From positions 990,865-1,054,864 of the forward strand of contig NZ_JADMOL010000001.1 of assembly GCF_015558675.1 (NCBI RefSeq): a stretch of 64,000 nt of DNA, written 5' to 3'. Under the pieces are notes generated by a model that saw only the letters and a program-made list of their open reading frames with translations, was not told the origin of the DNA and did no database searches. Every line of letters starts with the position of its first letter. Positions within the stretch are counted from its first letter, which is position 1. The stretch is from Paenibacillus sp. 1001270B_150601_E10 (GTDB lineage Bacteria > Bacillota > Bacilli > Paenibacillales > Paenibacillaceae). Shown here in pieces: positions 26,415 to 35,603 of this stretch. The position numbers and the translations under genes were made by a program.

Positions 26415-27371
26415 TTACTTCGTAGATTTAGCTTTGTCCCGAACCGTTGGCAAGAGACGCTTCATATTGACAGTACGTTTTTTCTCCCAGGTCGACTCAT
26501 CGTCTGGATCATATTGCTCTAAGTATTGAACGACCTCTTTCGTTATTGGTGTAGGAGTTGATGCGCCTGAGGTTACACCTACCACCTTCACATTCTTAAA
26601 CCAATTCACATCGAGCTCTGTAAGATCCGCGATTCGATGGGAAGGGACTCCCGCAATCTCGGTAGCCACCTGCGCCAAACGATTGGAGTTATTGCTCCGC
26701 GGGTCACCAACGACAATGACTAAGTCGCAGCCTACAGCCTGTTCAGCAACCGCAGCTTGTCTTTCTTGGGTCGCCATGCAAATTTCATTATGAATTTCGG
26801 CATGAGGATACTTCTTAATCAGCTGATTCATGATATGCTTGATGTCCCATTGACTCATCGTCGTCTGGTTCGTAATGATAATCTTATCTGCATGAATCTG
26901 AAGGCCATCGATCTCCTCTTCACGCTCAATGAGATGTACGGCATGCGGAGCGACCCCGATCGCTCCTTCCGGCTCAGGATGCCCCTTCTTGCCAATATAA
27001 ATGACCTCATAGCCCTCGCCTGTCTTCTCACGAATCAGGTCGTGTGTTCTTGTTACGTCTGGGCAAGTGGCGTCTACGCACGTTAATCCCTTCTCGCGCG
27101 CCTTCTTGCGAACCTCTGGAGATACGCCGTGAGCGGTGAAGATGATCGTTCCGGAATCAACCTGATCCAATATGTCCAGCCGATTAGGACCATCCAGGGT
27201 GATGATTCCTTCTTCTTCGAATGATTTCGTCACATGACTATTGTGTACAATCATCCCAATTATATAAATCGGTCGAGGCAAATCAAGATTGCGAGCGGTT
27301 TGCTGTGCGATAACCATAGCATCGACAACTCCGTAGCAATAGCCTCTAGGCGTTATCTTTTTCACTTCCAC
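26415..27371 (-). CDS. ispH: 4-hydroxy-3-methylbut-2-enyl diphosphate reductase
   Basis: 318 residues when started at GTG 27371 ([15 protein letters not shown]), preceded by AGGTGG; this matches the 314-residue B. subtilis protein. The longer frame to 27497 would overlap the upstream kinase gene and adds unconserved residues. The three [4Fe-4S] cysteines are in [14 protein letters not shown] and EICMATQ, with the catalytic Glu in ATQERQ. It catalyses the last step of the MEP isoprenoid pathway. Confidence 0.95.
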   Translation of the reverse strand: MEVKKITPRGYCYGVVDAMVIAQQTARNLDLPRPIYIIGMIVHNSHVTKSFEEEGIITLDGPNRLDILDQVDSGTIIFTAHGVSPEVRKKAREKGLTCVDATCPDVTRTHDLIREKTGEGYEVIYIGKKGHPEPEGAIGVAPHAVHLIEREEEIDGLQIHADKIIITNQTTMSQWDIKHIMNQLIKKYPHAEIHNEICMATQERQAAVAEQAVGCDLVIVVGDPRSNNSNRLAQVATEIAGVPSHRIADLTELDVNWFKNVKVVGVTSGASTPTPITKEVVQYLEQYDPDDESTWEKKRTVNMKRLLPTVRDKAKSTK

Positions 27372-27448
27372 CGAATCCACCTGCTTCCATATTGTGTCTA
27401 TCTCAAGCTTATCGTTGCTCAATCTGAATCTTATCAAGCCTCTCTCTA

Positions 27449-28918
27449 TTATAAGGGAACAATATCCCCTTCGTCGACTACAGTTAAAGGAAGCCATACG
27501 ATGAAGGTCGTTCCTTTGCCCGGCTTCGTGAGCACTTCAACCGAGCCTGCATGCTCATCGATAATCCATTTCGCAATCGCAAGACCTAAGCCTGTGCCTT
27601 GTGTCACGCCTCGAGATACATCCGCTCGGTAGAACCGTTCAAAGATATACGGGACTTCTTTTTGATTCATCCCAATTCCGCTATCTCTAATTCTTAGTCC
27701 AATCTGATCATCTTGTCTTACCGCACTAAGAACAACCTCGCCTTCAGACGTATACTTAAAGGCATTTTCAATAAAAATGAACAGCATCTGCTGGAGATAG
27801 TCCCGATTGCCTCGCACATAAGCACCATCCAGTACTTCAATGTCCTGAAGATGCCACTCCGCCTTGCGAGGGAGGAATTGTGCCCTTCTTGCCACCTCTT
27901 CCACAAGCGGCTTCACCTCTATTACAGACATCTCCATCTTCTGGCCGGCATCTGCCCGCGCCAAGGAGAGCATATCGTTGATGAGCTGGCTCATTCTTCT
28001 TGACTCATCGGAAATATCCTTCAACGCCTCTGTCATCATCTGATCGCGCTCAGCCTCGGACAATGCGAGTGCCTTATCTACATTCGTATTCATCTTCTGC
28101 AGCAAATCAACGTTTCCGCGGATCGTCGTAAGCGGTGTACGAAGCTCATGCGAGACATCGGATACAAAGCGCCGCTGATGTCTGTAGGCTTCATCGAGCT
28201 CATTGTAGAACGTCTCCATACGCCCGAGCATTCGGTTGATCGTCTCGGTCAGCTGACCAATCTCATCCTCAGGCGGACCGACCCTTGGAATTCTGACGCT
28301 TAGGTCATTCCCGGTCTGAATGCGATTCGTAGCTCGAATGATATTTTCAATCGGTCGAAGCGATTTTTGAGCCAAAAATAAACCTAACGAGAAGGCAACA
28401 ACGATCGTCACTAAGGAGGATACGACCAGTATGCTCCTTAGCTCATGCGTAAATTTCGCCTCTCTGCCTGTATAGGAGAAGACTTGAATCGCGCCTACTG
28501 TCTGATTGCGAATGTCGATACTCTGTTCGTAGAGCAGGAATTCCCCATTATTAGGGTCGCTTACTTTGCGGTAGCCTTCCACAATATCATTGGGCTTCTG
28601 CGGCAGAGGGATATTAAGCTCAAAAAACTCCAAATTGTTCGAGATTGTTCGCTCCCCGTTCGTAAAGTTGATAATTTGAACGAACAGCTCCTCTTCACTC
28701 AAGCTAGCACCGCTTGATGCCGAAAGATCAAGATTCAATCCCTTTTCAAAGTTAATGGTCGGTTGAATCTTCAGCTTCGCAAGGCTCTTGTTAATATGAG
28801 CCTTCACATCGTTATAGAGATTGTAATCAACAAAAGTATAGATGGAGATACAAAAGAAAAACAACGTGAAAGCTAGAAGCGTCGAATACCAGACCGTAAG
28901 CCGAAGTCTAATCGACAT
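27449..28918 (-). CDS. Sensor histidine kinase, CssS/MprB-like
   Basis: 489 residues. First membrane helix ~8-31, an extracytoplasmic sensor segment of ~135 residues, second helix ([20 protein letters not shown]), then HAMP, HisKA with H-box [13 protein letters not shown] and HATPase with [11 protein letters not shown] and GTGLGLA. It starts 3 nt after the stop of its response regulator. Proximity to htrA suggests it senses misfolded exported protein, as CssS does in B. subtilis or MprB in mycobacteria; inference from context. Confidence 0.9.
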   Translation of the reverse strand: MSIRLRLTVWYSTLLAFTLFFFCISIYTFVDYNLYNDVKAHINKSLAKLKIQPTINFEKGLNLDLSASSGASLSEEELFVQIINFTNGERTISNNLEFFELNIPLPQKPNDIVEGYRKVSDPNNGEFLLYEQSIDIRNQTVGAIQVFSYTGREAKFTHELRSILVVSSLVTIVVAFSLGLFLAQKSLRPIENIIRATNRIQTGNDLSVRIPRVGPPEDEIGQLTETINRMLGRMETFYNELDEAYRHQRRFVSDVSHELRTPLTTIRGNVDLLQKMNTNVDKALALSEAERDQMMTEALKDISDESRRMSQLINDMLSLARADAGQKMEMSVIEVKPLVEEVARRAQFLPRKAEWHLQDIEVLDGAYVRGNRDYLQQMLFIFIENAFKYTSEGEVVLSAVRQDDQIGLRIRDSGIGMNQKEVPYIFERFYRADVSRGVTQGTGLGLAIAKWIIDEHAGSVEVLTKPGKGTTFIVWLPLTVVDEGDIVPL

Positions 28919-28921
28919 CCG

Positions 28922-29608
28922 TTACGCGTCCCCTCTCAAAACGTAGCCTGTTCCACGTATAGTCATGATAATACGCTTGCCACCATGCTCTTCGGTCTTC
29001 TGTCTGAGCATCGCTATATACACCTCCAGCACATTCGACTCTCCGCTGTAATCGTATCCCCAGATCTTCTCCATAATCACATCTCGAGGCAGCACCCGCT
29101 TCGGGTTCTGCATAAAGAGGTGCAGCAGCTCAAATTCCTTGGCCGTGAGCTCAATGGACATATTGTTGCGCTTCACTTCACGGGAGTGAAGATCCATCTC
29201 CAGATCCTCAAAGCGCAGAATATGGTTGCTGCCTTCGCTTTCCGAGCGTCTGCGAAGTAGAGCACGCACACGCGCCAGCAGCTCTTCAAGCGCAAATGGT
29301 TTGACAAGATAATCATCCGCTCCAAGGTCAAGCCCCTTCACTCGATCCTGAATCGCATCCTTAGCTGTCAGCATGAGCACAGGCACGTTGCTGCCCGCTT
29401 CTCGCATCCGCCGAACGACCTCAAGTCCGTCCACTTCAGGCATCATAACATCTAAGATAAGCAGATCAGGCTCTCTGATCATCATTTCTCTGAGTCCTTC
29501 CGCACCATTATTCGCAGTCAGGACCTCAAAGCCCTCAAATACAAGTCCACGCTTTAGCATGGACGTAATTTTCTCATCATCATCTACTACAAGAATATAG
29601 GAACGCAT
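28922..29608 (-). CDS. OmpR-family response regulator, CssR/MprA-like
   Basis: 228 residues from ATG 29608 (MRSYILVVDDDEK), preceded by GGAAGGGAAGG; the longer frame adds six residues without support. Receiver domain with phospho-acceptor D53 (ILDVMMPEVDG) and a winged-helix effector ending TIRGTGYVLRG. It forms an operon with the kinase and is separated from htrA by a strong terminator, so it has its own promoter in the 160-bp gap. Confidence 0.92.
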   Translation of the reverse strand: MRSYILVVDDDEKITSMLKRGLVFEGFEVLTANNGAEGLREMMIREPDLLILDVMMPEVDGLEVVRRMREAGSNVPVLMLTAKDAIQDRVKGLDLGADDYLVKPFALEELLARVRALLRRRSESEGSNHILRFEDLEMDLHSREVKRNNMSIELTAKEFELLHLFMQNPKRVLPRDVIMEKIWGYDYSGESNVLEVYIAMLRQKTEEHGGKRIIMTIRGTGYVLRGDA

Positions 29609-29740
29609 CGTATCCTTCCCTTCCACAAACGATATAAGGTATGCATGTGTCCATAATAAGTCTATTGTATCATGTCTAATGCTTTGTTACACAGGGTACG
29701 GGCGTGTTAAACACCCTGCTGCCTAATCGGACAAAAAAAA

Positions 29741-29770
29741 GAGTGGAGAAGGATCGTCCCTTCGCCACTC
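29741..29770 (-). terminator. htrA terminator
   Basis: Stem GAGTGGCGAAGG/CCTTCTCCACTC on the minus strand with one mismatch, followed by eight T. Confidence 0.92.
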
Positions 29771-29790
29771 CTCATTTCTGCTCTATGCTA

Positions 29791-31395
29791 TTATGGTTGA
29801 ACCTGCTGCTGTTGATTAATTTGCTCCTCGAACTTGTTGCGGTCACCAATCTTAATCGACACTTCAGCAGACTTTCCATTGCGGTGTAACGTCAATTTAA
29901 CCGTGTCGCCGACTTTTTTCTTGCCAATCGCTTCGATCAACTCTTGGTTGGTCTTAATCGTCTGACCATCAATTGCTGTGATGATGTCATAGGCACGGAG
30001 CTCAGCCTGATAAGCAGGGGAGCCGAAGACGACATTTGTGACCAAAGCGCCCTCCTTCACGTCCGTACCCAATTGGTTCGCGATTTGCTCCGTCATGGAT
30101 GCGAGCGTTGCGCCAATGAAAGGCACAGGCTCTTTTGGAATCTCGCGATTCGCTTTAAGGTCTTCTACGACTTTGCTAATGGTATTTGATGGAATCGCAA
30201 AGCCAATGCCTTGTGCATCCTTGCTCACAGCAACGTTCATCCCGATAACCTGGCCATTCATGTTCAAAAGAGGGCCGCCTGAGTTACCAGGGTTGATGGA
30301 TGCATCTGTTTGAAGCAAGTTCGTATACTTCTTCGCTTGACCATTATCGCTTGCCTCGATCTCACGGCCTTTAGCACTCAGTACACCAGTCGTTACAGTG
30401 TGGTCAAAGCCTGATGGGTTACCAATTGCCACAACCTGCTCACCAACGGCAATCTGATCAGAGTCACCTAATTGTATCGTTGGCAGATCAGCTTCCCCTT
30501 CAATTTTCAGTACGGCAAGGTCAAGCTCATCGCTTTTACCAAGTACCTTAGCATCGAATGGCTTCTCATATCCATCTACATATACTTGAACTTGATCCGC
30601 ACCCTCGATAACGTGATTGTTCGTCAAGATGTAGCCGTCTTTCTCAAAAATGAATCCTGTGCCAAGACCAAGTGGCTGCAGTTGTCCGCCTTCATTGCTG
30701 TTATTGCCGTTGCCGCCGTTGCTGCCGTTGCCTCCAAAGCTGTCGCCAAAGAATTGACGGAAGTACGGATCATTGTACCACCAGCTGTTGCTGGAATTGT
30801 TGCCCCCAGATTTGGAGAATGTCTCAATCTTCACGACTGCAGGGCCTGCTGTCTTCACGACATCGGCAACGGAAGCCGCTCCGTTAGGGAATGGCGCTTG
30901 CTGAGACGATGTCGATACCGTCTGAGCGTTGCTGCTCTTGTTCGATGAAGCTGCCGGCACATTGTTTCCTGTGAACAGATTATAGTAATCGGCTGTGAAC
31001 ATAAGCGTGGAGACGACTAGCGCCCCTGCCAGGAAAGAAACGAACATAGAGCGGAACGAAGAACGCTTCTTCTCTGGCTGTTTATACTGCCAGTTGCTTT
31101 GCGGAGGAGTTCCTCCTCCATTTGAGCCTTGGGCATTCAGCCCATAGGAAGTACGAGTCGTGCTTGAGAATGGCAATGGCTTTACTGGTGTTGGCGGCGT
31201 CATCTCGACATCCTTGGCATCCATCTTGCTTGCTTCAGGCTCTTCATTTTTTACAGATTGATAAGGCCCGTATGCATAATAGTAATGGGAGTTTCCTTTT
31301 GCTTCCCCATTTTGGCTTGCGGCTGCTTGCTCTCTGTTTGCATCGCCTTGTTGCCCATTGTCATTATTGGAATCGAATTTACGCTGATCGTCCAT
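29791..31395 (-). CDS. htrA: HtrA/DegP-type membrane-anchored serine protease
   Basis: 534 residues from ATG 31395 (MDDQRKFDSN), AGGGAGGG upstream; the frame to 31449 has only a His/Asp-rich extension. A ~115-residue cytoplasmic tail is followed by one membrane helix (FVSFLAGALVVSTLMF), a Gly/Asn-rich linker, then a trypsin-like domain with catalytic His (LTNNHVI), Asp (ELDLAVLKI) and Ser (NPGNSGGPLL). A single PDZ domain closes the protein. It degrades or refolds misfolded exported proteins on the outer membrane face. The adjacent CssRS-like pair probably controls it. Confidence 0.95.
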   Translation of the reverse strand: MDDQRKFDSNNDNGQQGDANREQAAASQNGEAKGNSHYYYAYGPYQSVKNEEPEASKMDAKDVEMTPPTPVKPLPFSSTTRTSYGLNAQGSNGGGTPPQSNWQYKQPEKKRSSFRSMFVSFLAGALVVSTLMFTADYYNLFTGNNVPAASSNKSSNAQTVSTSSQQAPFPNGAASVADVVKTAGPAVVKIETFSKSGGNNSSNSWWYNDPYFRQFFGDSFGGNGSNGGNGNNSNEGGQLQPLGLGTGFIFEKDGYILTNNHVIEGADQVQVYVDGYEKPFDAKVLGKSDELDLAVLKIEGEADLPTIQLGDSDQIAVGEQVVAIGNPSGFDHTVTTGVLSAKGREIEASDNGQAKKYTNLLQTDASINPGNSGGPLLNMNGQVIGMNVAVSKDAQGIGFAIPSNTISKVVEDLKANREIPKEPVPFIGATLASMTEQIANQLGTDVKEGALVTNVVFGSPAYQAELRAYDIITAIDGQTIKTNQELIEAIGKKKVGDTVKLTLHRNGKSAEVSIKIGDRNKFEEQINQQQQVQP

Positions 31396-31625
31396 TAAGT
31401 AACCCTCCCTAAGATGAAAATGATGTCTATGATCATGATCATGGTTCATGTTGGTGTATCGTTATGTTTATATAATGGACCTCGAACCTTAAATCGACAT
31501 TAAAAACATCATAAAACAGGATAAAACATGCATGCCCCAGGCACTAGAGTCATTAAAGCCTTTACGTTTAGTTTAGCATGAGCAGATTACACTTCGGAAC
31601 CCTCTCCATCGGAATCCAACGAAAA

Positions 31626-31677
31626 AAGCCGACACCTGTCGACAGGGATTCCCCTCATTCCTAGACAGTGTATCGGC
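31626..31677 (-). terminator. Terminator of the liaFSR operon
   Basis: AAGCCGA arms (31677-31671 on the minus strand with 31632-31626) with further imperfect pairing, followed by TTTTTT. Confidence 0.75.
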
Positions 31678-31683
31678 TTCCTA

Positions 31684-32331
31684 TTATTTCACCCAGCCTT
31701 TGCGGTGAGCATATACAGCGAGCTGTGTTCGATCCTGAAGCTCGCATTTCATCAGCAGATTGGATACATGGGTCTTCACCGTCTTAATGCTAATGTGAAG
31801 CTCATCCGAGATCTCCTTATTCGCCTTGCCATCTGCGATAAGCAGGAGTACTTCCTTTTCACGCTCCGTAAGCCCTGCATCGTCTGCGCTTGACGCCTGC
31901 TTGCGCATTCCCCTTGTTAGCGCCTGCGACACTTCGCCGCTCATCACCGGCATCCCCTTCATAGCGCCGCGTATGGCATAGATCAGGTCTTCTGCGGATA
32001 CGGTCTTCAGCACATAGCTTGTTGCCCCTGCCTGAATCGCGGCTACAACCTGATCATCCTCCATAAAGCTGGTCAGCATGACGATGCGAAGATTCGGATA
32101 GGATTCAATCAGTTGCCTCGTCGTCTCGACACCGTCAAGATCAGGCATTTTCAAATCCATAAGCACGAGGTCCGGCAAATCCTCCATTTCATCGATCTGA
32201 GCGATCGCATCATGCCCTCCGCCCGCTTCTCCTATAACCGTTAATTCAGGATCAAGCATCAGATAAGTCTTGAGTCCCATTCGAACCATCTCATGATCAT
32301 CCACGAGAAAGATGCTCATCTTCCGTTCCAT
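31684..32331 (-). CDS. liaR: LiaR-like NarL-family response regulator
   Basis: 215 residues. Receiver domain with phospho-acceptor D59 (LVLMDLKMPDLDG) and C-terminal LuxR-type helix-turn-helix (LTEREKEVLLLIADGKANKEIS). Start ATG 32331 has GGAGG 8 nt upstream and overlaps the end of the kinase gene by 35 nt, implying translational coupling. Part of a liaF-liaS-liaR operon that responds to cell-wall antibiotics and lipid II cycle disturbance in Bacillota. Confidence 0.9.
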   Translation of the reverse strand: MERKMSIFLVDDHEMVRMGLKTYLMLDPELTVIGEAGGGHDAIAQIDEMEDLPDLVLMDLKMPDLDGVETTRQLIESYPNLRIVMLTSFMEDDQVVAAIQAGATSYVLKTVSAEDLIYAIRGAMKGMPVMSGEVSQALTRGMRKQASSADDAGLTEREKEVLLLIADGKANKEISDELHISIKTVKTHVSNLLMKCELQDRTQLAVYAHRKGWVK

Positions 32332-33427
32332 TCATGGTTCCTCCCTCTTCGTCCTGGTTTGCTTCTTCTCTCTCTGATGCATCGCTGTCTTCTTTATCTT
32401 CAAATAGCGGAATCAAGACTCGAATCGTCGTCCCCGCTCCAGGTGTGCTTATGAGCTCCATATGACCGCCAAGCTTATCCACACGCTCGTTCATCGTTGA
32501 CAGTCCGTAGCTGCCGCCATTCGAGACTGCATTGCGGTTGAAGCCGACACCGTCATCCGCAACATGAAGCATGATCCGATTATCTTCTTCCTGCAGCGTT
32601 AACGTCACTTGGCGAGCCTTTGCATGCTTAACGACATTCGCCATTGCTTCCTGAATTAAGAGGAACAGCTGATGCTCCTTCGCATCAGACAAGGAATCAT
32701 TCACTTGTAGATCAAGCTTCCCTTGCAGTCCATTTTGATTGCAGTAGTCTGGGAACCAATAATGCAGAGCCTCTACAATCGTCTTGCCGTCCAGCTCGAT
32801 TGGACGGAGCTGTGCGATAAGGCCCCTCATTTGACGCTGAGCGGTATGAGAGATGCCAATCAGCTGTTCGATGACAGCCTTCCCCCGCTCTGGGTCCAAC
32901 TCCATCATCTTAGGAAGAGAAGAAGACGCCATATGCATGGCGAATAGCTGCTGGCTTACCGTATCGTGCAAATCACGCGCCAGCCGCTTGCGCTCTTCCT
33001 GCACGATCGTTTCACTCACTCGCTCCCGTTCGTAGTCCTGCTGCTCGGTAAGCTTCTGCAGCACTTTAATTTTATGCTCCATGGTTGAGACCATTTTATT
33101 AAAATCATCATACAAACGAGAGAACGACGCATCCTCGTCGTTCTCTTTAATCCGGTAAGATCCATTTCCTTTGGAAACTTGCATCATGCCTTCATGAAGG
33201 ACATCAAGCCTGCGCTGTAGCCGAAGACCTGCAATGTATCCTGTGAAGGTGGACACGATGAGAACAGTGAGCATTCCATACGTCCACCAGTTGAAGCCAT
33301 TCAGCCAATCATCGCCGTAGAGTAAACCTATCCAGAGCACGCTAATGATAATGCATCCCGAGATGATAAAGGTGACCAACAGCTCCCATTTCACACTGCG
33401 TGCATTCAGGTACAGCTTTTTAATCAT
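32297..33427 (-). CDS. liaS: LiaS-like sensor histidine kinase
   Basis: 376 residues. Two membrane helices close together (~15-37 and ~47-67) with a very short external loop, as in intramembrane-sensing kinases. HAMP-like linker, HisKA_3 H-box RKRLARDLHDTVSQQL and HATPase with VADDGVGFN. The acidic tail (DKEDSDASEREEANQDEEGG) overlaps the liaR start. It begins 5 nt after liaF. It likely phosphorylates LiaR when released from LiaF inhibition. Confidence 0.9.
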   Translation of the reverse strand: MIKKLYLNARSVKWELLVTFIISGCIIISVLWIGLLYGDDWLNGFNWWTYGMLTVLIVSTFTGYIAGLRLQRRLDVLHEGMMQVSKGNGSYRIKENDEDASFSRLYDDFNKMVSTMEHKIKVLQKLTEQQDYERERVSETIVQEERKRLARDLHDTVSQQLFAMHMASSSLPKMMELDPERGKAVIEQLIGISHTAQRQMRGLIAQLRPIELDGKTIVEALHYWFPDYCNQNGLQGKLDLQVNDSLSDAKEHQLFLLIQEAMANVVKHAKARQVTLTLQEEDNRIMLHVADDGVGFNRNAVSNGGSYGLSTMNERVDKLGGHMELISTPGAGTTIRVLIPLFEDKEDSDASEREEANQDEEGGTMNGTEDEHLSRG

Positions 33428-33432
33428 GAGGC

Positions 33433-34482
33433 TTATCCCACCCTTACGATCTTAATGTCAGAGATAAAGCCGCTTACGATAATGCGGATTTTCTTGTTGG
33501 CCTCCGGATAGTTCGGCGTTTGAGTCTGAACATTCCGCATAAAGCCTTCAAGCCTTTCTCCAAACACCTTTACATCTCCTAGGAAAGAGCTTGAAGTTAC
33601 GGCTACGCCCAGATCGATATCATTTGGCACGTACAGCTTTACGTCGCCAATAAATGCCGAAATGTTAAGTCTCGTCTCGCCGTAAGGAATCTGCGCCTTC
33701 GTCAAATCGATCGACGTATCTCCAATAAAGTGGGAGACATTCATCGGCTTAAGCTCCCAGTAATCCTGTCCGATATTATAGTCGCCAATGAAACCTGATT
33801 TGTTGATGGTTTTTCCATCATGTCCCCAGTGTGAGCTGTGATGGTGATGATTGCTCTGCTTATGCTTGGCATCGTGATCCTGGAAGGATTGGTGTGCTTG
33901 GCTTTTGAACTTTGCGTTCTCCTTTTCCTTCTCCATCTCTTCGAAGTTCGGACCGGTATCCTTGGTATAGTCCACATCCTTAAATGGATCTGGGTAATTT
34001 TCATACTTCGCTAGTGGATCTTCATGAGATGCTGATCCCATATCCACGTTCATTGAACCTTTGCTGTTGTTCGGCGATCCATTCGGCCCGCCTTGCGGAT
34101 ACTCTGATTGGTTCAGATAGTCATCCATATGATTCATATGCTTATGGCGTTTCTTTTTGGATCTTGGGCGGAACAACAGCCATAAGCCTGCTACAATCAA
34201 GGCTACCGGCGCTCCCATGCGGATAAACTCTCCCATGGACATCGTGATGATGTTCAGGTTAGACAGCTGGAAATACACACCGACAGCAAGGGGGAAGATG
34301 CCCCAGAAACCGCCTTGCAGCAAACCGCTAAGTCCCACATATATTGGGATCAAAGGCCAGAAAGTGCCGATCAGTTCCCCAATGCTAAAATCAATGACAA
34401 TATACCCCCACTGCTGAAGCAGGAATATCAAGCCTATGCTGATTAGAATTAAGCCTCCTAACCAAGAGCTTCGTCTATTCAT
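33433..34482 (-). CDS. liaF: LiaF-like membrane inhibitor of the LiaSR system
   Basis: 349 residues from ATG 34482 (MNRRSSWLGG), AGAGAGGG upstream; the longer frame to 34605 runs into the divergent promoter region. Four N-terminal membrane helices (residues ~7-100), then a long hydrophilic linker ending in a His-rich stretch (SNHHHHSSHWGHDGK), then the conserved LiaF C-terminal beta-domain (residues ~235-349). The linker is longer than in B. subtilis LiaF (241 residues). In other species LiaF keeps the kinase silent without wall stress. Confidence 0.87.
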   Translation of the reverse strand: MNRRSSWLGGLILISIGLIFLLQQWGYIVIDFSIGELIGTFWPLIPIYVGLSGLLQGGFWGIFPLAVGVYFQLSNLNIITMSMGEFIRMGAPVALIVAGLWLLFRPRSKKKRHKHMNHMDDYLNQSEYPQGGPNGSPNNSKGSMNVDMGSASHEDPLAKYENYPDPFKDVDYTKDTGPNFEEMEKEKENAKFKSQAHQSFQDHDAKHKQSNHHHHSSHWGHDGKTINKSGFIGDYNIGQDYWELKPMNVSHFIGDTSIDLTKAQIPYGETRLNISAFIGDVKLYVPNDIDLGVAVTSSSFLGDVKVFGERLEGFMRNVQTQTPNYPEANKKIRIIVSGFISDIKIVRVG

Positions 34483-34574
34483 GATCAATCCCTCTCTTTG
34501 TAAGTTCATCTTCATCTTATATCCGTAGTATAAAGGAACGCAATATGTACGAACAGCAACGTGAGATTGAACTT

Positions 34575-34590
34575 GTCTCGGTCTAGAGAC
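34575..34590. promoter_or_regulatory. Dyad in the liaF / L,D-transpeptidase divergent region
   Basis: GTCTC-N6-GAGAC at 34575-34590. It resembles the spaced AGTCT/AGACT-type dyads recalled for LiaR-family operators. Position 93 bp before liaF and 85 bp before the transpeptidase start would suit control of both. Weak evidence. Confidence 0.35.
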
Positions 34591-34674
34591 GGAGATCTTA
34601 AACAAATTATGGATGACCCTGCATTTGAAGGTAATCGTTTTTTCCGCATTTTATTCATGATAGGAGTGTTTTCA

Positions 34675-35013
34675 TTGCCGAATTATCGCATTATTGTAGA
34701 TTTGTCCAGCCGCCAGCTGTATCTTCTTGACGAGAATACTGTTGTCCGCGGATTCCCTATTGGAATTGGCACGATGCTTACCCAAACACCTGTAGGCGAA
34801 TATGAAATAATGAATAAAGCACCTAACCCTGGAGGACCATTCGGTGCCTTCTGGATGGGTTTATCACGGCCTCACTACGGGATTCATGGAACGGATAATC
34901 CAGCTTCCATTGGCCATTTGGTGTCTCATGGCTGCATTCGCATGTACAATGAGGATGTGCTTCAGCTTGCTGCAATCGTTCCCTTGCATACCAAAGTAAC
35001 GATTCGCCAATAA
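34675..35013 (+). CDS. L,D-transpeptidase (YkuD domain)
   Basis: 112 residues if started at TTG 34675 (MPNYRIIVDLSSRQLYLL), chosen because AGGAG is 8 nt upstream; in-frame ATG 34657 is possible. The protein is essentially one YkuD domain with HYGIHGT and the catalytic SHGCIRM. B. subtilis YkuD has an extra N-terminal LysM domain and neither has a classic signal peptide. Such enzymes form 3-3 cross-links in peptidoglycan, often in spores. It diverges from liaFSR. Confidence 0.88.
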   Translation: MPNYRIIVDLSSRQLYLLDENTVVRGFPIGIGTMLTQTPVGEYEIMNKAPNPGGPFGAFWMGLSRPHYGIHGTDNPASIGHLVSHGCIRMYNEDVLQLAAIVPLHTKVTIRQ

Positions 35014-35033
35014 GTACAGATTAACATATAAAA

Positions 35034-35061
35034 AGCCGCCTTAGAGCTTAAGAAAGCGGCT
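35034..35061. terminator. Bidirectional hairpin terminator between the transpeptidase and SASP genes
   Basis: AGCCGC (35034-35039) with GCGGCT (35056-35061), an inner CTTA/TAAG pair, A-run on the left and TTTTT a little downstream on the right. Confidence 0.65.
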
Positions 35062-35134
35062 AAGACGACTTTTTCAGGGTGAGAGATAAGAATCATGCAG
35101 GAACGATTTCCTTATATGCTTCTGCTACCTCTCG

Positions 35135-35215
35135 CAGATTATTAAGAGTTCGATAAGGAACTCTGAATTAGATCTGCTATCGTATTTAGATGTGATTTGC
35201 TCATGATGAGCAAAT
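35135..35215 (-). other. Two hairpins downstream of the SASP-like gene
   Basis: ATTTGCTCAT/ATGAGCAAAT (35195-35215) is a perfect 10-bp palindrome that begins at the stop codon. A second long hairpin (35135-35179) has AGAGTTC/GAACTCT at its core and GCAGAT/ATCTGC at its base. Neither has a T-run on the minus strand, so they may stabilise the mRNA rather than terminate it. Confidence 0.6.
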
Positions 35216-35427
35216 TATTGTTGCTTCTCGGAAGCTTTAGCAGTCTTGGATGCTGGTACACCAGTAGCTTGCTCTGTAGCAAACTCAGCATCAAAGTTTT
35301 CGCTAGCACCAGCTTGAGCAGCACCGAAACCTGCATCAGCTGCACCAAATCCAGCAGCGCCTACACCAGCATCAGCTGCACCAGCTTGAGCTGCGCCAAA
35401 TTTGTTTTTGTTTTTGTTGTTAGCCAT
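35215..35427 (-). CDS. Gamma-type small acid-soluble spore protein-like
   Basis: 70 residues, AGGAGGTG binding site. Starts MANNKNKNKFGAAQAGAADAG and has Ala/Gly-rich FGAAxAG repeats; later FDAEFATEQATGV resembles the GPR protease cleavage site (EFASE) of gamma-type SASPs, and the tail is Lys/Gln-rich. These proteins are an amino-acid store degraded at germination. A near-consensus sigma-G promoter lies upstream, supporting forespore expression. It is shorter and more Ala/Gly-rich than B. subtilis SspE, so family membership is likely but not certain. Confidence 0.75.
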   Translation of the reverse strand: MANNKNKNKFGAAQAGAADAGVGAAGFGAADAGFGAAQAGASENFDAEFATEQATGVPASKTAKASEKQQ

Positions 35428-35517
35428 CGCGTTTCACCTCCTAATGGTTCTCATGGGCCATGATTCCATGTCCTCATGAGCTTCAATCGAGGATCACCTT
35501 GGTGATTTCCCCTCAAG

Positions 35518-35548
35518 TATTATGCGATGACCCTATGGAGTTTATTCA
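35518..35548 (-). promoter_or_regulatory. Forespore sigma-G promoter of the SASP-like gene
   Basis: Minus strand TGAATA (35548-35543), 18-bp spacer, CATAATA (35524-35518); this fits the sigma-G/F pattern TGAATA-N17-18-CATACTA. Start codon is ~90 nt downstream. Confidence 0.75.
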
Positions 35549-35603
35549 AATGAAGCACGTCGAACAATCCAGCTGATTTTTCCAACATCATAACATCATA
35601 TCA

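Noticed and set aside
27372-27497. N-terminal extension of ispH
   Set aside because: The added 42 residues overlap the kinase gene and have no family counterpart; GTG 27371 has a binding site and gives the usual length.
35142-35348. 68-codon minus-strand frame overlapping the SASP-like gene
   Set aside because: Different frame of the Ala/Gly-rich repeats, giving Leu-rich nonsense; the SASP frame has the binding site and sigma-G promoter.
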